DNA of 64,000 nt, taken from Pseudoduganella ginsengisoli. GTDB lineage: Bacteria > Pseudomonadota > Gammaproteobacteria > Burkholderiales > Burkholderiaceae_D. Of the stretch, positions 35,542 through 44,263 are shown one piece after another. The stretch lies in the NCBI RefSeq assembly GCF_009720865.1, contig NZ_WNLA01000022.1:1-64000 (forward strand), written 5' to 3'. How positions within the stretch are numbered: position 1 is the stretch's first letter; each line of letters opens with the position of its first letter. The notes beneath the pieces were generated by a model. That model saw nothing but the letters and a program-made list of their open reading frames with translations, had not been told where the DNA came from and did no database searches. The position numbers and the translations under genes were made by a program.

Positions 35542-38500
35542 TTACAGCCGCGCCAGCGTGGCTTCGCGCTGCCGTATCAGCTGAGCAAACTGGTCCGGCG
35601 GTACGGCAGGGCTCAAGTGGTAACCCTGCAGCAAATCGCAGCGGCGCGCTTTCAGGAAGTTCAGCTGGCCTTCCGTTTCCACGCCTTCGGCCACCACTTC
35701 CAGACGCAAGCTGTGCGCCAGCGCGATGATGGCCGTGACGATGGCCGCATCGTCCGCATCTTGCGGCACGTCGCGTACGAACGAGCGGTCGATCTTGATG
35801 ATGTCGACCGGGAAGCGCTTCAGGTACGACAGCGACGAATAACCGGTGCCGAAGTCGTCGATCGACAGCCGTACGCCCAGCGCCCGCAGGCGGTGCAGGG
35901 CGGTCAGCGTATCCTGCGCATTTTCCATCAGCGTGCTTTCCGTGATTTCCAGCTCCAGCAAGTGCGCCGGCAAGCCGGTGTCGGCCAGCACGGTTTCCAC
36001 CGACGTCGTGAAATCTTTTTGCAGCAGCTGGCGCACGGACAGGTTGACGGCAACGCGCAGTTGCGGCAAGCCTTGCTGCATCCACGCTTTCAGCTGGGCG
36101 CACGCGGTGCGCAAGACCCAGTCGCCCAGTGGAATAATGAGGCCGGTTTCCTCCGCCAGTGGAATGAATTCAGCCGGCGACACCATGCCGCGCACCGGAT
36201 GCCGCCATCGCACCAGCGCTTCCATGCCAATCACGCGGCCATCTTCCAGCGTCGCCTGCGGCTGGTAAAACACTTCCAGCTGGTGCTGTTCCAGTGCGCG
36301 GCGCAAATCGCTTTCCAGGCGCACGTGCTCGGAAATCGAATGTTCCATCGACGCTTCATAGAACTGGAAGCCGGTATTGGTTTTCTTGGCGCGGTACATC
36401 GCGCTGTCCGCATGCTTGACCAGGGTGGCCACGTCGTCGCCGTCGTGCGGGTACATGGCGATGCCGACACTGCTGGTGACAAAGATGTCGTGGCCATCGA
36501 TCTGGAATGGCGCCGACAGCACGCGGCAAATGTTATGCGCCGCCGTGGCGGCCGAGGCCGGGCTGTCCAGCTCGCCCAGTACCACGGTGAATTCATCGCC
36601 GCCCAAGCGCGCCACCGTATCGACATTGCGCACGCTGTGGCGCACGCGCTGGGCGACCGCCACCAGCAGGCGGTCGCCGACGTCGTGGCCCAGGTTATCG
36701 TTGACGTACTTGAAGCGGTCCAGGTCCATGAACAGCACGGCCAGGTGGTTGCCATTGTTCTTGGCCTGCTCGATGCCCTGGCCCAGCAATTCAAAGAACA
36801 GCGTACGGTTCGGCAGTCCCGTCAGGATGTCGTTGTAAGCCAGGTGGCGGATGCGTTTTTCCGCGCGGTTGGCTTCGATGATGCGGCGCACGCGCTGCGA
36901 CAGCACGGCATAGTGGATCGGCTTGGGAATGTAATCCGAGGCGCCGGCGGCAAATGCGCGTTCGACGGATGAATTGTCTTGCAGCGCCGTGATCATCAGC
37001 ACGGGAATCGAGCTGCCGCCCGGCATTTCCTGCAAGCGGGCGCACGCCGTAAAGCCATCCATGTGCGGCATGACGGCGTCCATCAGGATCACGTCCGGCT
37101 GGAAGCGCTTCAGCATGGCCAGCGCTTCTTCGCCATCGGACGCTTCTTCCACCTGGAAGCCGTCGCGCTGCAGCGTATAGCGCAACGTGCTGCGCGTGCT
37201 GCGGTCATCGTCGACCACCAGCACTTGCGCCATGTCTTCCTGCTCCGGATGGCTGTCGTGGCCGCCGGCATTGACTTCGGCGTCGAGGAATGCCGCCACC
37301 TGGCTGTATTCCGCTCTCAGGCCAGGCAACAGTGGCGGGATCTGGTCCAGGCGGCGGGCAATCGCCAGTTCTTCAATCTTTTGCGCCTGCGACGACAGGT
37401 CCGTCGCGCCCAGGTTGCCGGACGAGCCTTTCAGCGCGTGGGCGCGGGAGCGGGCGGTTTCCGCATCGTTGGCGTACACCGCCTGTTCCAGTTCATTCAG
37501 GTAGACGGGCGAATCTTCCAGGAAGGGCGATACCGCGTGCGGCAGGGCGGCGCCCAGGATTTCACGCAGCTTGTCGAATACGGCGCGGTCCAGCGGCGTG
37601 CCTTGCGGCGTGTCGCCATGGCGTTCCTGCGGGGTTTCCGTCGGCACCGGCGGGGTCGCGCCGCCATGGCCCGGCAGCCATTTTTGCAGCTTGTGGCGCA
37701 GTTCCAGCAAGGTGATCGGCTTGGCCAGGTAATCGTCCATGCCGGCCGCCATGCATTTTTCCGCATCGCCGCGCTGCGTGTTGGCCGTCATTGCCACCAG
37801 CGGCGTACGCAGGCCGAGGGTTTCTTCATAGGTGCGGATATGGGCGGTGGCTTCATAGCCATCCATTTCCGGCATGCTGCAATCCATCAGGATCATGTCG
37901 AAGCGGGCGCGCTTGGCGGCTTCCACCGCTTCGCGGCCGTTCGATGCGAATTCGCACACGCAATTATTCATGGCCAGCATGCCTGCCGCCACCATCTGGT
38001 TGGTGCGGTTATCTTCGGCCACCAGCACGCGGAACTGGCGCGACGCCGGCGCCGGCGTTGGCAGGGCTGGCGCCTGGCCAGGTGCGGCCGGTTTGGCCTG
38101 CTGTTCCGGCTGGGCGGCGTGGCCCCGGCCTGCCAGCAATTCGTGCAGCGCATTGATCACGCGGCCCATGCGCAGCGGCTTCGGCACGGTGGCGTGCGTT
38201 GCGGCGCCGGCCATGCTGCCGCCGCCGTGGCGGTCCATCAGCAGCAGTTCCGGCGACAGGCCGGCGGCGCTAATGCGGCTGGCGATATCCATGCCGTGCT
38301 CGTCCACCAGATTCACGTCCATCATGACGATGCGGTAAGGCTGGCCATTGTCGGATGCGGCTTTCAGCTCGTTCATGGCCTTGCCGCCGCCATCGGCGAG
38401 GAAGTGCTGCATGCGGTGCTGTTCGAACATCTGGCCCAGCAGCGAACGCACGGTGGCGCTGGCGTCGATCACCATCACGCGCAATTGCGCCAGCTGCGGG

Positions 38501-40014
38501 TCGGCTTCCAGCGACAGCTGCGTGACGGAAGGCTTGCACTGCACGGTGAATTCAAACGTGGTGCCGGCGCCGGGCGTGCTGGAAACGCTGATTTCGCCGC
38601 TCATCAAGCCGACCAGCTGGCGGCAGATGGCCAGGCCCAGTCCCGTGCCGCCATAGCGGCGCGTGGTCGACGGGTCGGGCTGCACATATGATTCAAACAA
38701 GTGGCTTTGCACGTCGGGGCTCATGCCGATGCCTGTGTCGCGCACAATGAAACGCAGGCCGAATGGTTCGCTGCCGGACACTTGCACGTGCAGCGACACT
38801 TCGCCCTTGTCCGTGAACTTGACGGCGTTGCCCAGCAGGTTGATGAGGATCTGGCGCAGGCGCAGCGCATCGCCCGTGACGCGTTCCGGCACGCCTTCAG
38901 CCAGCATGTACGACAATTCCAGGCTCTTTTGCTGAGCGGGGCGGGCCACCAGTTCCAGCACTTCTTCGACCAGTTTGCGCAAGTCGAAATCTGTCTCTTC
39001 CAAGGTCAGCTTGCCCGCTTCCATCTTGGAAAAGTCCAGCACGTTGTTGATCAGGTCAATCAGCGTGCGCGACGAATTCCACGCCACGTCCACGCATTCC
39101 TGCTGGCGCTGCGTCAGGCGCATTTCCTTCAGCATGTCCAGCATGCCGACCACGCCATTCAACGGCGTGCGCACTTCGTGGCTGACGGTGGCGGCAAATT
39201 GCGCCTTCATTTCCGCCATGTTGACGGCGGCGTCGCGCGATTCCTTCAATTCCGCTTCGCGCTGTTCCAGCACGTTCATCATCTTGTTGAACGCTTGCGC
39301 CATGTCGATCAGGTCGCGCGGGCCGGCCGGGGCGGCGCGCATGCCCGATTCGCCCGCTTCCGCGCGGCGCATCAGGTCGGACAAGGCGTTCAACGGGTTG
39401 ATCATGTGGCGGGTCGCCAGGCGCACCAGGCCCAGCAGGATGGCGGCAAACGACAGCGTCAGCGCCAGATTGCCCAGCAATAGCGACCACGTCAGGCGGT
39501 CCAGCGTATCCTTGCCCACCTGTACGTGGACGTAGCCCAGCAACTGCGGCTGCTGTTCCTGCATGTCGAACGGCGATGCTTCCGTCTGGCCGCCGAAGAC
39601 GGGCGCGGCAAACAGCCATGCATCCTTGCTTTCGCCAACCAGGCTGGCGTGCTGCGGGCTGGCCTGGGCGCCCGGCATGTCTGCCAGCTTGCCGCCGCGG
39701 TGCTGCTCCTGCAGCAGCAAGACTTTATGTTTGGCGTCGCTGATCTGCAGCCCCGTCACGTCAGGGAATGCGAGGGTCGTGCTGACGACGTCGCGGGCAT
39801 TTTCCGCGGAATGGAACAGCAGCGCCAGCGTCGACTGGCGCGCCAGGTTATCGGCAATGCGCTGGCCCTGTTCCGTGAAGTGGTCGCGCATGCGGCCGCG
39901 CGCCTCCCACGAGTTCATCAGGGAAGAAAACAGGGCCAGGCCCAGAATCGACGTCGATACAATGACTGTCAGCTGGCGGCGGAAACCGGTGCGGCGCAAA
40001 TAGTTACGAAACAT
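35542..40014 (-). CDS. Hybrid histidine kinase fused to HPt, REC, GGDEF and EAL domains
   Basis: A 1490-residue membrane protein. Two N-terminal helices (about 15-35 and 178-200) flank a periplasmic sensor, followed by HAMP. HisKA has His279 in TVSHEVRTPLNG, and the ATPase has DTGIGMSP and GGTGLGLAIC. A degenerate REC (VIDASATVR) at about 520-630 comes before a full REC (VLVAEDN; MDCSMPEMDG) at about 680-795 and an HPt with His859 in RAHALKG. Then come REC (VLVVDDD; LMDAVMPHMDG) at about 930-1045, intact GGDEF at 1138-1142 and intact EAL at 1265-1267. Phosphorelay and c-di-GMP synthesis or breakdown are thus joined in one chain, like BarA fused to a response-regulator cyclase/phosphodiesterase. 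It starts 11 bases after an ABC_sub_bind gene. Confidence 0.95.
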   Translation of the reverse strand: MFRNYLRRTGFRRQLTVIVSTSILGLALFSSLMNSWEARGRMRDHFTEQGQRIADNLARQSTLALLFHSAENARDVVSTTLAFPDVTGLQISDAKHKVLLLQEQHRGGKLADMPGAQASPQHASLVGESKDAWLFAAPVFGGQTEASPFDMQEQQPQLLGYVHVQVGKDTLDRLTWSLLLGNLALTLSFAAILLGLVRLATRHMINPLNALSDLMRRAEAGESGMRAAPAGPRDLIDMAQAFNKMMNVLEQREAELKESRDAAVNMAEMKAQFAATVSHEVRTPLNGVVGMLDMLKEMRLTQRQQECVDVAWNSSRTLIDLINNVLDFSKMEAGKLTLEETDFDLRKLVEEVLELVARPAQQKSLELSYMLAEGVPERVTGDALRLRQILINLLGNAVKFTDKGEVSLHVQVSGSEPFGLRFIVRDTGIGMSPDVQSHLFESYVQPDPSTTRRYGGTGLGLAICRQLVGLMSGEISVSSTPGAGTTFEFTVQCKPSVTQLSLEADPQLAQLRVMVIDASATVRSLLGQMFEQHRMQHFLADGGGKAMNELKAASDNGQPYRIVMMDVNLVDEHGMDIASRISAAGLSPELLLMDRHGGGSMAGAATHATVPKPLRMGRVINALHELLAGRGHAAQPEQQAKPAAPGQAPALPTPAPASRQFRVLVAEDNRTNQMVAAGMLAMNNCVCEFASNGREAVEAAKRARFDMILMDCSMPEMDGYEATAHIRTYEETLGLRTPLVAMTANTQRGDAEKCMAAGMDDYLAKPITLLELRHKLQKWLPGHGGATPPVPTETPQERHGDTPQGTPLDRAVFDKLREILGAALPHAVSPFLEDSPVYLNELEQAVYANDAETARSRAHALKGSSGNLGATDLSSQAQKIEELAIARRLDQIPPLLPGLRAEYSQVAAFLDAEVNAGGHDSHPEQEDMAQVLVVDDDRSTRSTLRYTLQRDGFQVEEASDGEEALAMLKRFQPDVILMDAVMPHMDGFTACARLQEMPGGSSIPVLMITALQDNSSVERAFAAGASDYIPKPIHYAVLSQRVRRIIEANRAEKRIRHLAYNDILTGLPNRTLFFELLGQGIEQAKNNGNHLAVLFMDLDRFKYVNDNLGHDVGDRLLVAVAQRVRHSVRNVDTVARLGGDEFTVVLGELDSPASAATAAHNICRVLSAPFQIDGHDIFVTSSVGIAMYPHDGDDVATLVKHADSAMYRAKKTNTGFQFYEASMEHSISEHVRLESDLRRALEQHQLEVFYQPQATLEDGRVIGMEALVRWRHPVRGMVSPAEFIPLAEETGLIIPLGDWVLRTACAQLKAWMQQGLPQLRVAVNLSVRQLLQKDFTTSVETVLADTGLPAHLLELEITESTLMENAQDTLTALHRLRALGVRLSIDDFGTGYSSLSYLKRFPVDIIKIDRSFVRDVPQDADDAAIVTAIIALAHSLRLEVVAEGVETEGQLNFLKARRCDLLQGYHLSPAVPPDQFAQLIRQREATLARL

Positions 40015-40025
40015 AATGACCGTAT

Positions 40026-41183
40026 TCAGGGCTGCGGATAAACATAATCAAAACGGTGTTGCGAAGACAGGTTCAAGCCCATGTGGTTGGCGGTTCGCAC
40101 ATTGACGGCAGTTTGCAAATCGCGCAGCGGGACCAGGCCACGGCGCTTGCTGTCGCCATTGATCACGCTCATCGCGGAACTGGCCAGGGCCCGGCCCAAT
40201 TCCACGTTATTCGGTCCCATGGCGAACAGCGCGCCTTTTTTCACATGCAGGACATTGCTGGAAAACAGGGGAACGCCGCTGTTCCACGACTCGCGCAGCA
40301 CCATCGGCAAGATGATGCTTTCTTCGACCGTGGTGGAATCATGCGGCAGCCAGACGGCGTCGCGGCGGCTGTCGGCATTGGCAAACAATTGCGGATACAG
40401 TTGCGCGGCCTTGCCCAGTTCCGTTGCCACGTGGGTTTGCAATTCCAGGCCCTGGGCGCGGGCCGCGTCGCGCGCCAGGCGGATCAGCCAATCGCTTTTT
40501 TGCGGGTCATACACGACGATGACGCGCCGTAGCTCCGGCAGCAGCGTGCGCAGGCGGGAAAACAGCAGGGCCGGATCGGGCGTCAGGCTGATGCCGGCCA
40601 CGTTTTCCGCGTCGGACAGCAGCAGCACGCCGCCCGCCAGCACCGTGATTTCGCGGTCCAGCCCCGCCGTGGCGTTCAAGCCCTGGCGGCCCAATGCAAT
40701 CACCACGCGGGTATTGTTATGTTTGAGGGTGGTGTTCAATTCCGCCGTATCGACTTTGGGGTCGACCGGGTAGCTGCGCACGCGCAGCCGCGTACGTTCT
40801 TCGATGCCCTGGATGATGCTGGTAAAGGCGGCACGGAAGGGCGCTTCCACGTTCGGGTACAGTACGGCAATGGACCCTTTGCCGATCGATGCCTGCACGT
40901 CCGGACGGCGCAGCTGGTCTTCCAGCTGCGCCAGGGTAATGGGGCGGACATAGTCGGAACGTGGGTTATCGCTCCGGATGACCGGCATGGTCACGGAGGA
41001 TGCATTGCCCGACTCGATGCGTTCCATAATGGCGCCGACACTATTGCGTGCCGCAGCGCCCGCGCCAGGCAGGTCGATTGAAGGTTTCAGTCCTTGCGAA
41101 GCGGCGGGGGACACAGCCAGCGACAACGACAGGACCACGCCGGCGCCAATTCTGCGCACGACGCTGGTTATCATTTTAATCAT
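40026..41183 (-). CDS. Orphan periplasmic binding protein of the ABC_sub_bind family
   Basis: A 385-residue exported protein with a signal peptide (VVLSLSLAVSPAAS). The ABC_sub_bind-like domain contains IAVLYPNVEAPFRAAFTSII, VVIALGRQGL, GISLTPDPALLFSRL and VLHVKKGALFAMGPNNVELGRALA. A 60-residue N-terminal stretch before the domain is less conserved. No permease or ATPase is encoded nearby. The gene immediately precedes the large kinase/GGDEF/EAL gene, so it probably serves as a periplasmic sensor for that protein. A close paralogue lies upstream on the same strand. Confidence 0.85.
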   Translation of the reverse strand: MIKMITSVVRRIGAGVVLSLSLAVSPAASQGLKPSIDLPGAGAAARNSVGAIMERIESGNASSVTMPVIRSDNPRSDYVRPITLAQLEDQLRRPDVQASIGKGSIAVLYPNVEAPFRAAFTSIIQGIEERTRLRVRSYPVDPKVDTAELNTTLKHNNTRVVIALGRQGLNATAGLDREITVLAGGVLLLSDAENVAGISLTPDPALLFSRLRTLLPELRRVIVVYDPQKSDWLIRLARDAARAQGLELQTHVATELGKAAQLYPQLFANADSRRDAVWLPHDSTTVEESIILPMVLRESWNSGVPLFSSNVLHVKKGALFAMGPNNVELGRALASSAMSVINGDSKRRGLVPLRDLQTAVNVRTANHMGLNLSSQHRFDYVYPQP

Positions 41184-41188
41184 TATAC

Positions 41189-41214
41189 TGTCCGATGGGG
41201 CCCGGTAGCGGACA
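41189..41214. promoter_or_regulatory. Inverted repeat upstream of the first ABC_sub_bind gene
   Basis: TGTCCG (41189-41194) and CGGACA (41209-41214) flank a GC-rich centre containing GGGGCCC. It starts six bases upstream of the ABC_sub_bind start at 41183 on the minus strand. Candidate operator or leader hairpin, with weak evidence. Confidence 0.3.
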
Positions 41215-41340
41215 TATATCCTGTCTGCAATATCTGGGGGGCCGTCACACCCGGTAGTATATGCTAGTTACTTGGTTTATAAGAAAGAAATTTACTTCCA
41301 CACGGCACTAATTTACATGGTGCAATGTTTCTGCCCGCGT

Positions 41341-42357
41341 TTAAGGCTCTGGATAAACGAAGTCGAACGTACGTTGTTGTCCGCTGGCGACGTTAATGCC
41401 GATGTGGCTGGCGGTACGTGTATTGAATGCCGTACGGACTGCCCGCAGCGGAGCGACGCCCGCGCGGCCGCTGTCGCCATTGAGCATGCCGAGCGCGATG
41501 GTGGCCAGTTCCTTGCCCAATTCAAAGTTGTTAGGAAATAAAGCAAACAGCGCGCCTTTTTTCACGTGCAGGATGCTGCTGGAAAAGATCGGCACGTTGC
41601 GGTTCCATGATTCTTTCAACACCAGCGGCAGCACCGTGGTTTCTTCCACGGTGACGGGATCTTGCGGCAGCCACAGCGCGTCCGTGCGGCCATCGGCGCC
41701 GGCCAGCGCGCTTTCATAGCGGCGCACAGCCGTGGCCAGGTCGGCAGCCTCCAGCGGCACCAGTTCCAGCCCCTGCGCGCGGGCCGCATCGCGGGCGGTC
41801 TTCAGCATGGACTGGCTGTATTGCGGGCTGTAGACCACGATGACGCGCTTGACGGTCGGCACCAGGCTTTTTAAGTGGGAAAACAGCAGGGCGGGATCGG
41901 GCGTCAGGCTGATGCCGCGCAGCTTATCGGCGTCCGGCACCGAGCTGACGCCGCCGACGACAACGCTGACGGACGGGTCAAACGCGGCGGCGGCCTGGAG
42001 TCCCTGGCGGCCCAGTGCAATGACGACTTTACCGCCGTTTTTCTTCAACGTGGCTTGCAATTCGCTGAAATCCGCGTTCGAGGCGACTGGATAGCCCTTG
42101 ACGCGGGTGCGTGCCTGTTCCTCGATGCCATCGATAATTTCAGTAAAGACCTTGCGGTATGGCTGGCCGATGTCCGGATACACGACAGCCAGCGCTTCCG
42201 GCCCGGCTGCCGCCACGTACCCGTACGCCGTCGCGGCATACAGGGCCGGCAGCAAGATCAGCAGCTTTCTACGTTGATTACACAAATCGGGGACGTCGGG
42301 ATAAATATTAATTAATTGCAGGAAAGAGTTTATCCGGCCCGCGCTGCTTGTACACAA
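41341..42357 (-). CDS. Second orphan periplasmic binding protein of the ABC_sub_bind family
   Basis: Up to 338 residues, paralogous to the gene that follows it. Shared blocks are VVIALGRQGLQ, GISLTPDPALLFSHL, VKRVIVVYSPQ, PQDPVTVEET and ILHVKKGALFALFPNN, with a matching C-terminus (FDFVYPEP versus FDYVYPQP). A signal-like segment (LLILLPALYAATAYGYVAAAG) begins near residue 33 of the longest frame. No ATG fits, so translation probably starts at a TTG, either 42357 or more likely 42285. No transporter partners are visible. Probably a second sensor for the same signalling system. Confidence 0.8.
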   Translation of the reverse strand: MCTSSAGRINSFLQLINIYPDVPDLCNQRRKLLILLPALYAATAYGYVAAAGPEALAVVYPDIGQPYRKVFTEIIDGIEEQARTRVKGYPVASNADFSELQATLKKNGGKVVIALGRQGLQAAAAFDPSVSVVVGGVSSVPDADKLRGISLTPDPALLFSHLKSLVPTVKRVIVVYSPQYSQSMLKTARDAARAQGLELVPLEAADLATAVRRYESALAGADGRTDALWLPQDPVTVEETTVLPLVLKESWNRNVPIFSSSILHVKKGALFALFPNNFELGKELATIALGMLNGDSGRAGVAPLRAVRTAFNTRTASHIGINVASGQQRTFDFVYPEP

Positions 42358-42464
42358 AAAAGTGCCAACTATAGCGCGGAGAGTGCGATTGTTGTTGCTT
42401 TTTTAGCCAGAGGGCCGTGCAACCCCCGGTTAACTAGACCAGCTTATCCATTGGTCCCATGCCG

Positions 42465-43112
42465 TCACCACTTGCAGCCATGGTCTTTTTTATCGGTGAG
42501 TACGCGGGCTGCAATGACCAGCGGCGCCAGCAGGCCGGCGCCGGCGCCCGACATCAGGCAGTCGGGCCGGGCGCCCTGTTTGATGCCTTTGCCCAGTTCG
42601 TTTTCACCGGCCACGTCGTTAATGGGTTTGTCGCGCAGCTGGGCCACGGCGGGATCGTCTTTCCCGGCCTTGGCAACGGCAAGCTTGCGCGCGGACTGTA
42701 GTGCTGCCGCCGTGTCAAACGTCCCGGAACCTTTGGCTGTCGGCGCGGCAAATGGATCAGGCGGCTCGTTGGGGCTGGCGGGAATGACCGTGATGGCAGC
42801 TTGCTGTTTCTGGTTGTCTTCCTTGTCACGCTGGCGCGCCGCGGTCATGGCCGGCGCGTGGGCAATGGCGGCGGGCTTGTTATGCGGCGATACTGGCTGG
42901 CGGCGTGGTTCCACCAGGGGCGGCGGGGGTTCCGGTGCGGGTTTTGGCGCGGGAGTGGGTAAGATACTCACCGTCAGCCAGCGGGCGGGTTGGCTAGTAC
43001 GCTGCACTGGTGGGCGCTGGGACAGCAGCAGGGCGCCCAGTCCCGCGTGGATCAGCAGCGAGATCACGATGCCGGGCGCCAGCGACCGGCTGCGGTACGG
43101 TACAGTTTTCAC
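42465..43112 (-). CDS. TonB-like proline-rich inner membrane protein lacking a TonB C-terminal domain
   Basis: About 215 residues. After a short cytosolic N-terminus comes a single membrane helix containing SLLIHAGLGALLL, in which Ser and His are separated by three residues as in the TonB signal-anchor helix that contacts ExbB/ExbD. A Pro/Lys-rich periplasmic stretch (PTPAPKPAPEPPPPLVEP) follows, then an Ala/Lys/Gln-rich region. The C-terminus (DCLMSGAGAGLLAPLVIAARVLTDKKDHGCKW) does not look like the TonB C-terminal domain. The GTG at 43112 has an AGGGA site close upstream. A TTG-type start at 43148 would add 12 codons. Possibly an energy-transducer relative or a degenerate TonB. Confidence 0.6.
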   Translation of the reverse strand: MKTVPYRSRSLAPGIVISLLIHAGLGALLLSQRPPVQRTSQPARWLTVSILPTPAPKPAPEPPPPLVEPRRQPVSPHNKPAAIAHAPAMTAARQRDKEDNQKQQAAITVIPASPNEPPDPFAAPTAKGSGTFDTAAALQSARKLAVAKAGKDDPAVAQLRDKPINDVAGENELGKGIKQGARPDCLMSGAGAGLLAPLVIAARVLTDKKDHGCKW

Positions 43113-43211
43113 AGCATCCCTGCTACAGCGAAAAGGCCAGTGTAGCACTGGGAATTGTCAATATAGTAAGCTGTTACATTTGCTGACAAGCGGCAATTTT
43201 GAGGGTGCAAA

Positions 43212-44081
43212 TTACGTGTGCTGGCGGGCCGGCTGCAGGCTTGCCAGCAGCACTGCGCCGATAATCAATGCCCCGCCCAGCACCACTTGCGGCCCCGGCA
43301 CCGCATTAAACGCCAGCCACGCCAGCGCTATCGCATACACCGGTTCCATGCTGATGACGACTGCCACGGTTTGCGCCTTCACCACGTCCAGCGCCTGCAG
43401 GAAGATTGTATAAGCGAGCCCGGTGCAAACGGCGCCCAGTAGCGCCAGCAGCAGCCAGTCGCGCGCATCCAGCCCGGCCATGGCTGCGGGGCTGAACGGG
43501 GCAATGACGATGCACGCGGCCAGGCACTGCCACCAGCATGACTGCGCGCTGGTGGCGGCAGGGGCGCGGTAGCGGTTAAAGACGGCGATGCCCGCGTAAA
43601 TCGCACCGGAGAGGATGCCCCACAGCAACCCGGCGGTGCCGGTATCGGCCAGGGAAAAGCGCGGCGTGATCAGCGCCATCCCGGCTGTTACCAGCAACAG
43701 CACCAGCACGTCACGGGCGGGCGGCCTGGCCCGCAAGATCACGGCTTCCAGCAGCGCGACAAATACAGGGAAGGATGCGAAACCCAGCGTGGCCAGCGCA
43801 ACGCCGCCATATTGCACCGCCATGAAAAACGTCACCCAGTGCAGCGCCAGCATGGCGCCCAGCACGCACAGCGCCGCGATGCCTTTGTCAGCCAATCCCT
43901 TCCATGGCGGGTTGCGGCCCCACGCAGCCACCAGCGACAGCGCCAGCACGGCAAACACGGTGCGTCCGAATACGATGGCGATCGGCCCGGCCTGCACGGC
44001 TTCGCCGAACAGCGCCGTGCTGCCAAACAGGATGGCGGAGAAATGCAGCCGCAACAGGGCGCTGGTGCGAGAGATGGCCAT
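43212..44081 (-). CDS. DMT-superfamily (EamA) transporter
   Basis: A 289-residue protein with ten predicted helices in two EamA repeats (FSAILFGSTALFGEAV..., and LLWGILSGAIYAGIAVFNRY...). The C-terminal half contains VAVVISMEPVYAIALAWLAF, typical of the family. Such proteins export amino acids or other metabolites. The start at 44081 gives the standard length. The upstream extension of 58 codons has no similarity. It is divergent from the MsbA-like gene. Confidence 0.88.
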   Translation of the reverse strand: MAISRTSALLRLHFSAILFGSTALFGEAVQAGPIAIVFGRTVFAVLALSLVAAWGRNPPWKGLADKGIAALCVLGAMLALHWVTFFMAVQYGGVALATLGFASFPVFVALLEAVILRARPPARDVLVLLLVTAGMALITPRFSLADTGTAGLLWGILSGAIYAGIAVFNRYRAPAATSAQSCWWQCLAACIVIAPFSPAAMAGLDARDWLLLALLGAVCTGLAYTIFLQALDVVKAQTVAVVISMEPVYAIALAWLAFNAVPGPQVVLGGALIIGAVLLASLQPARQHT

Positions 44082-44263
44082 CAGCGGACCCGGTTGGAAC
44101 CAGCGTGGAGCGGCATGAAGCGGTACGAATGTTGCAAACTTCCCCCAAGAAATGTTTAAAAAAGTAAAACATGCCTTTTGCGCAAGGTCAAGCCATGGCA
44201 TGCCATGTTCTGCCAATGGGAAGGCGGGTACAATGCACACTTTCGTTCCAAACAAGATTCACA

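Noticed and set aside
36979..38691. 570-codon frame antisense to the large hybrid kinase
   Set aside because: Shadow of the real gene. No recognisable motifs.
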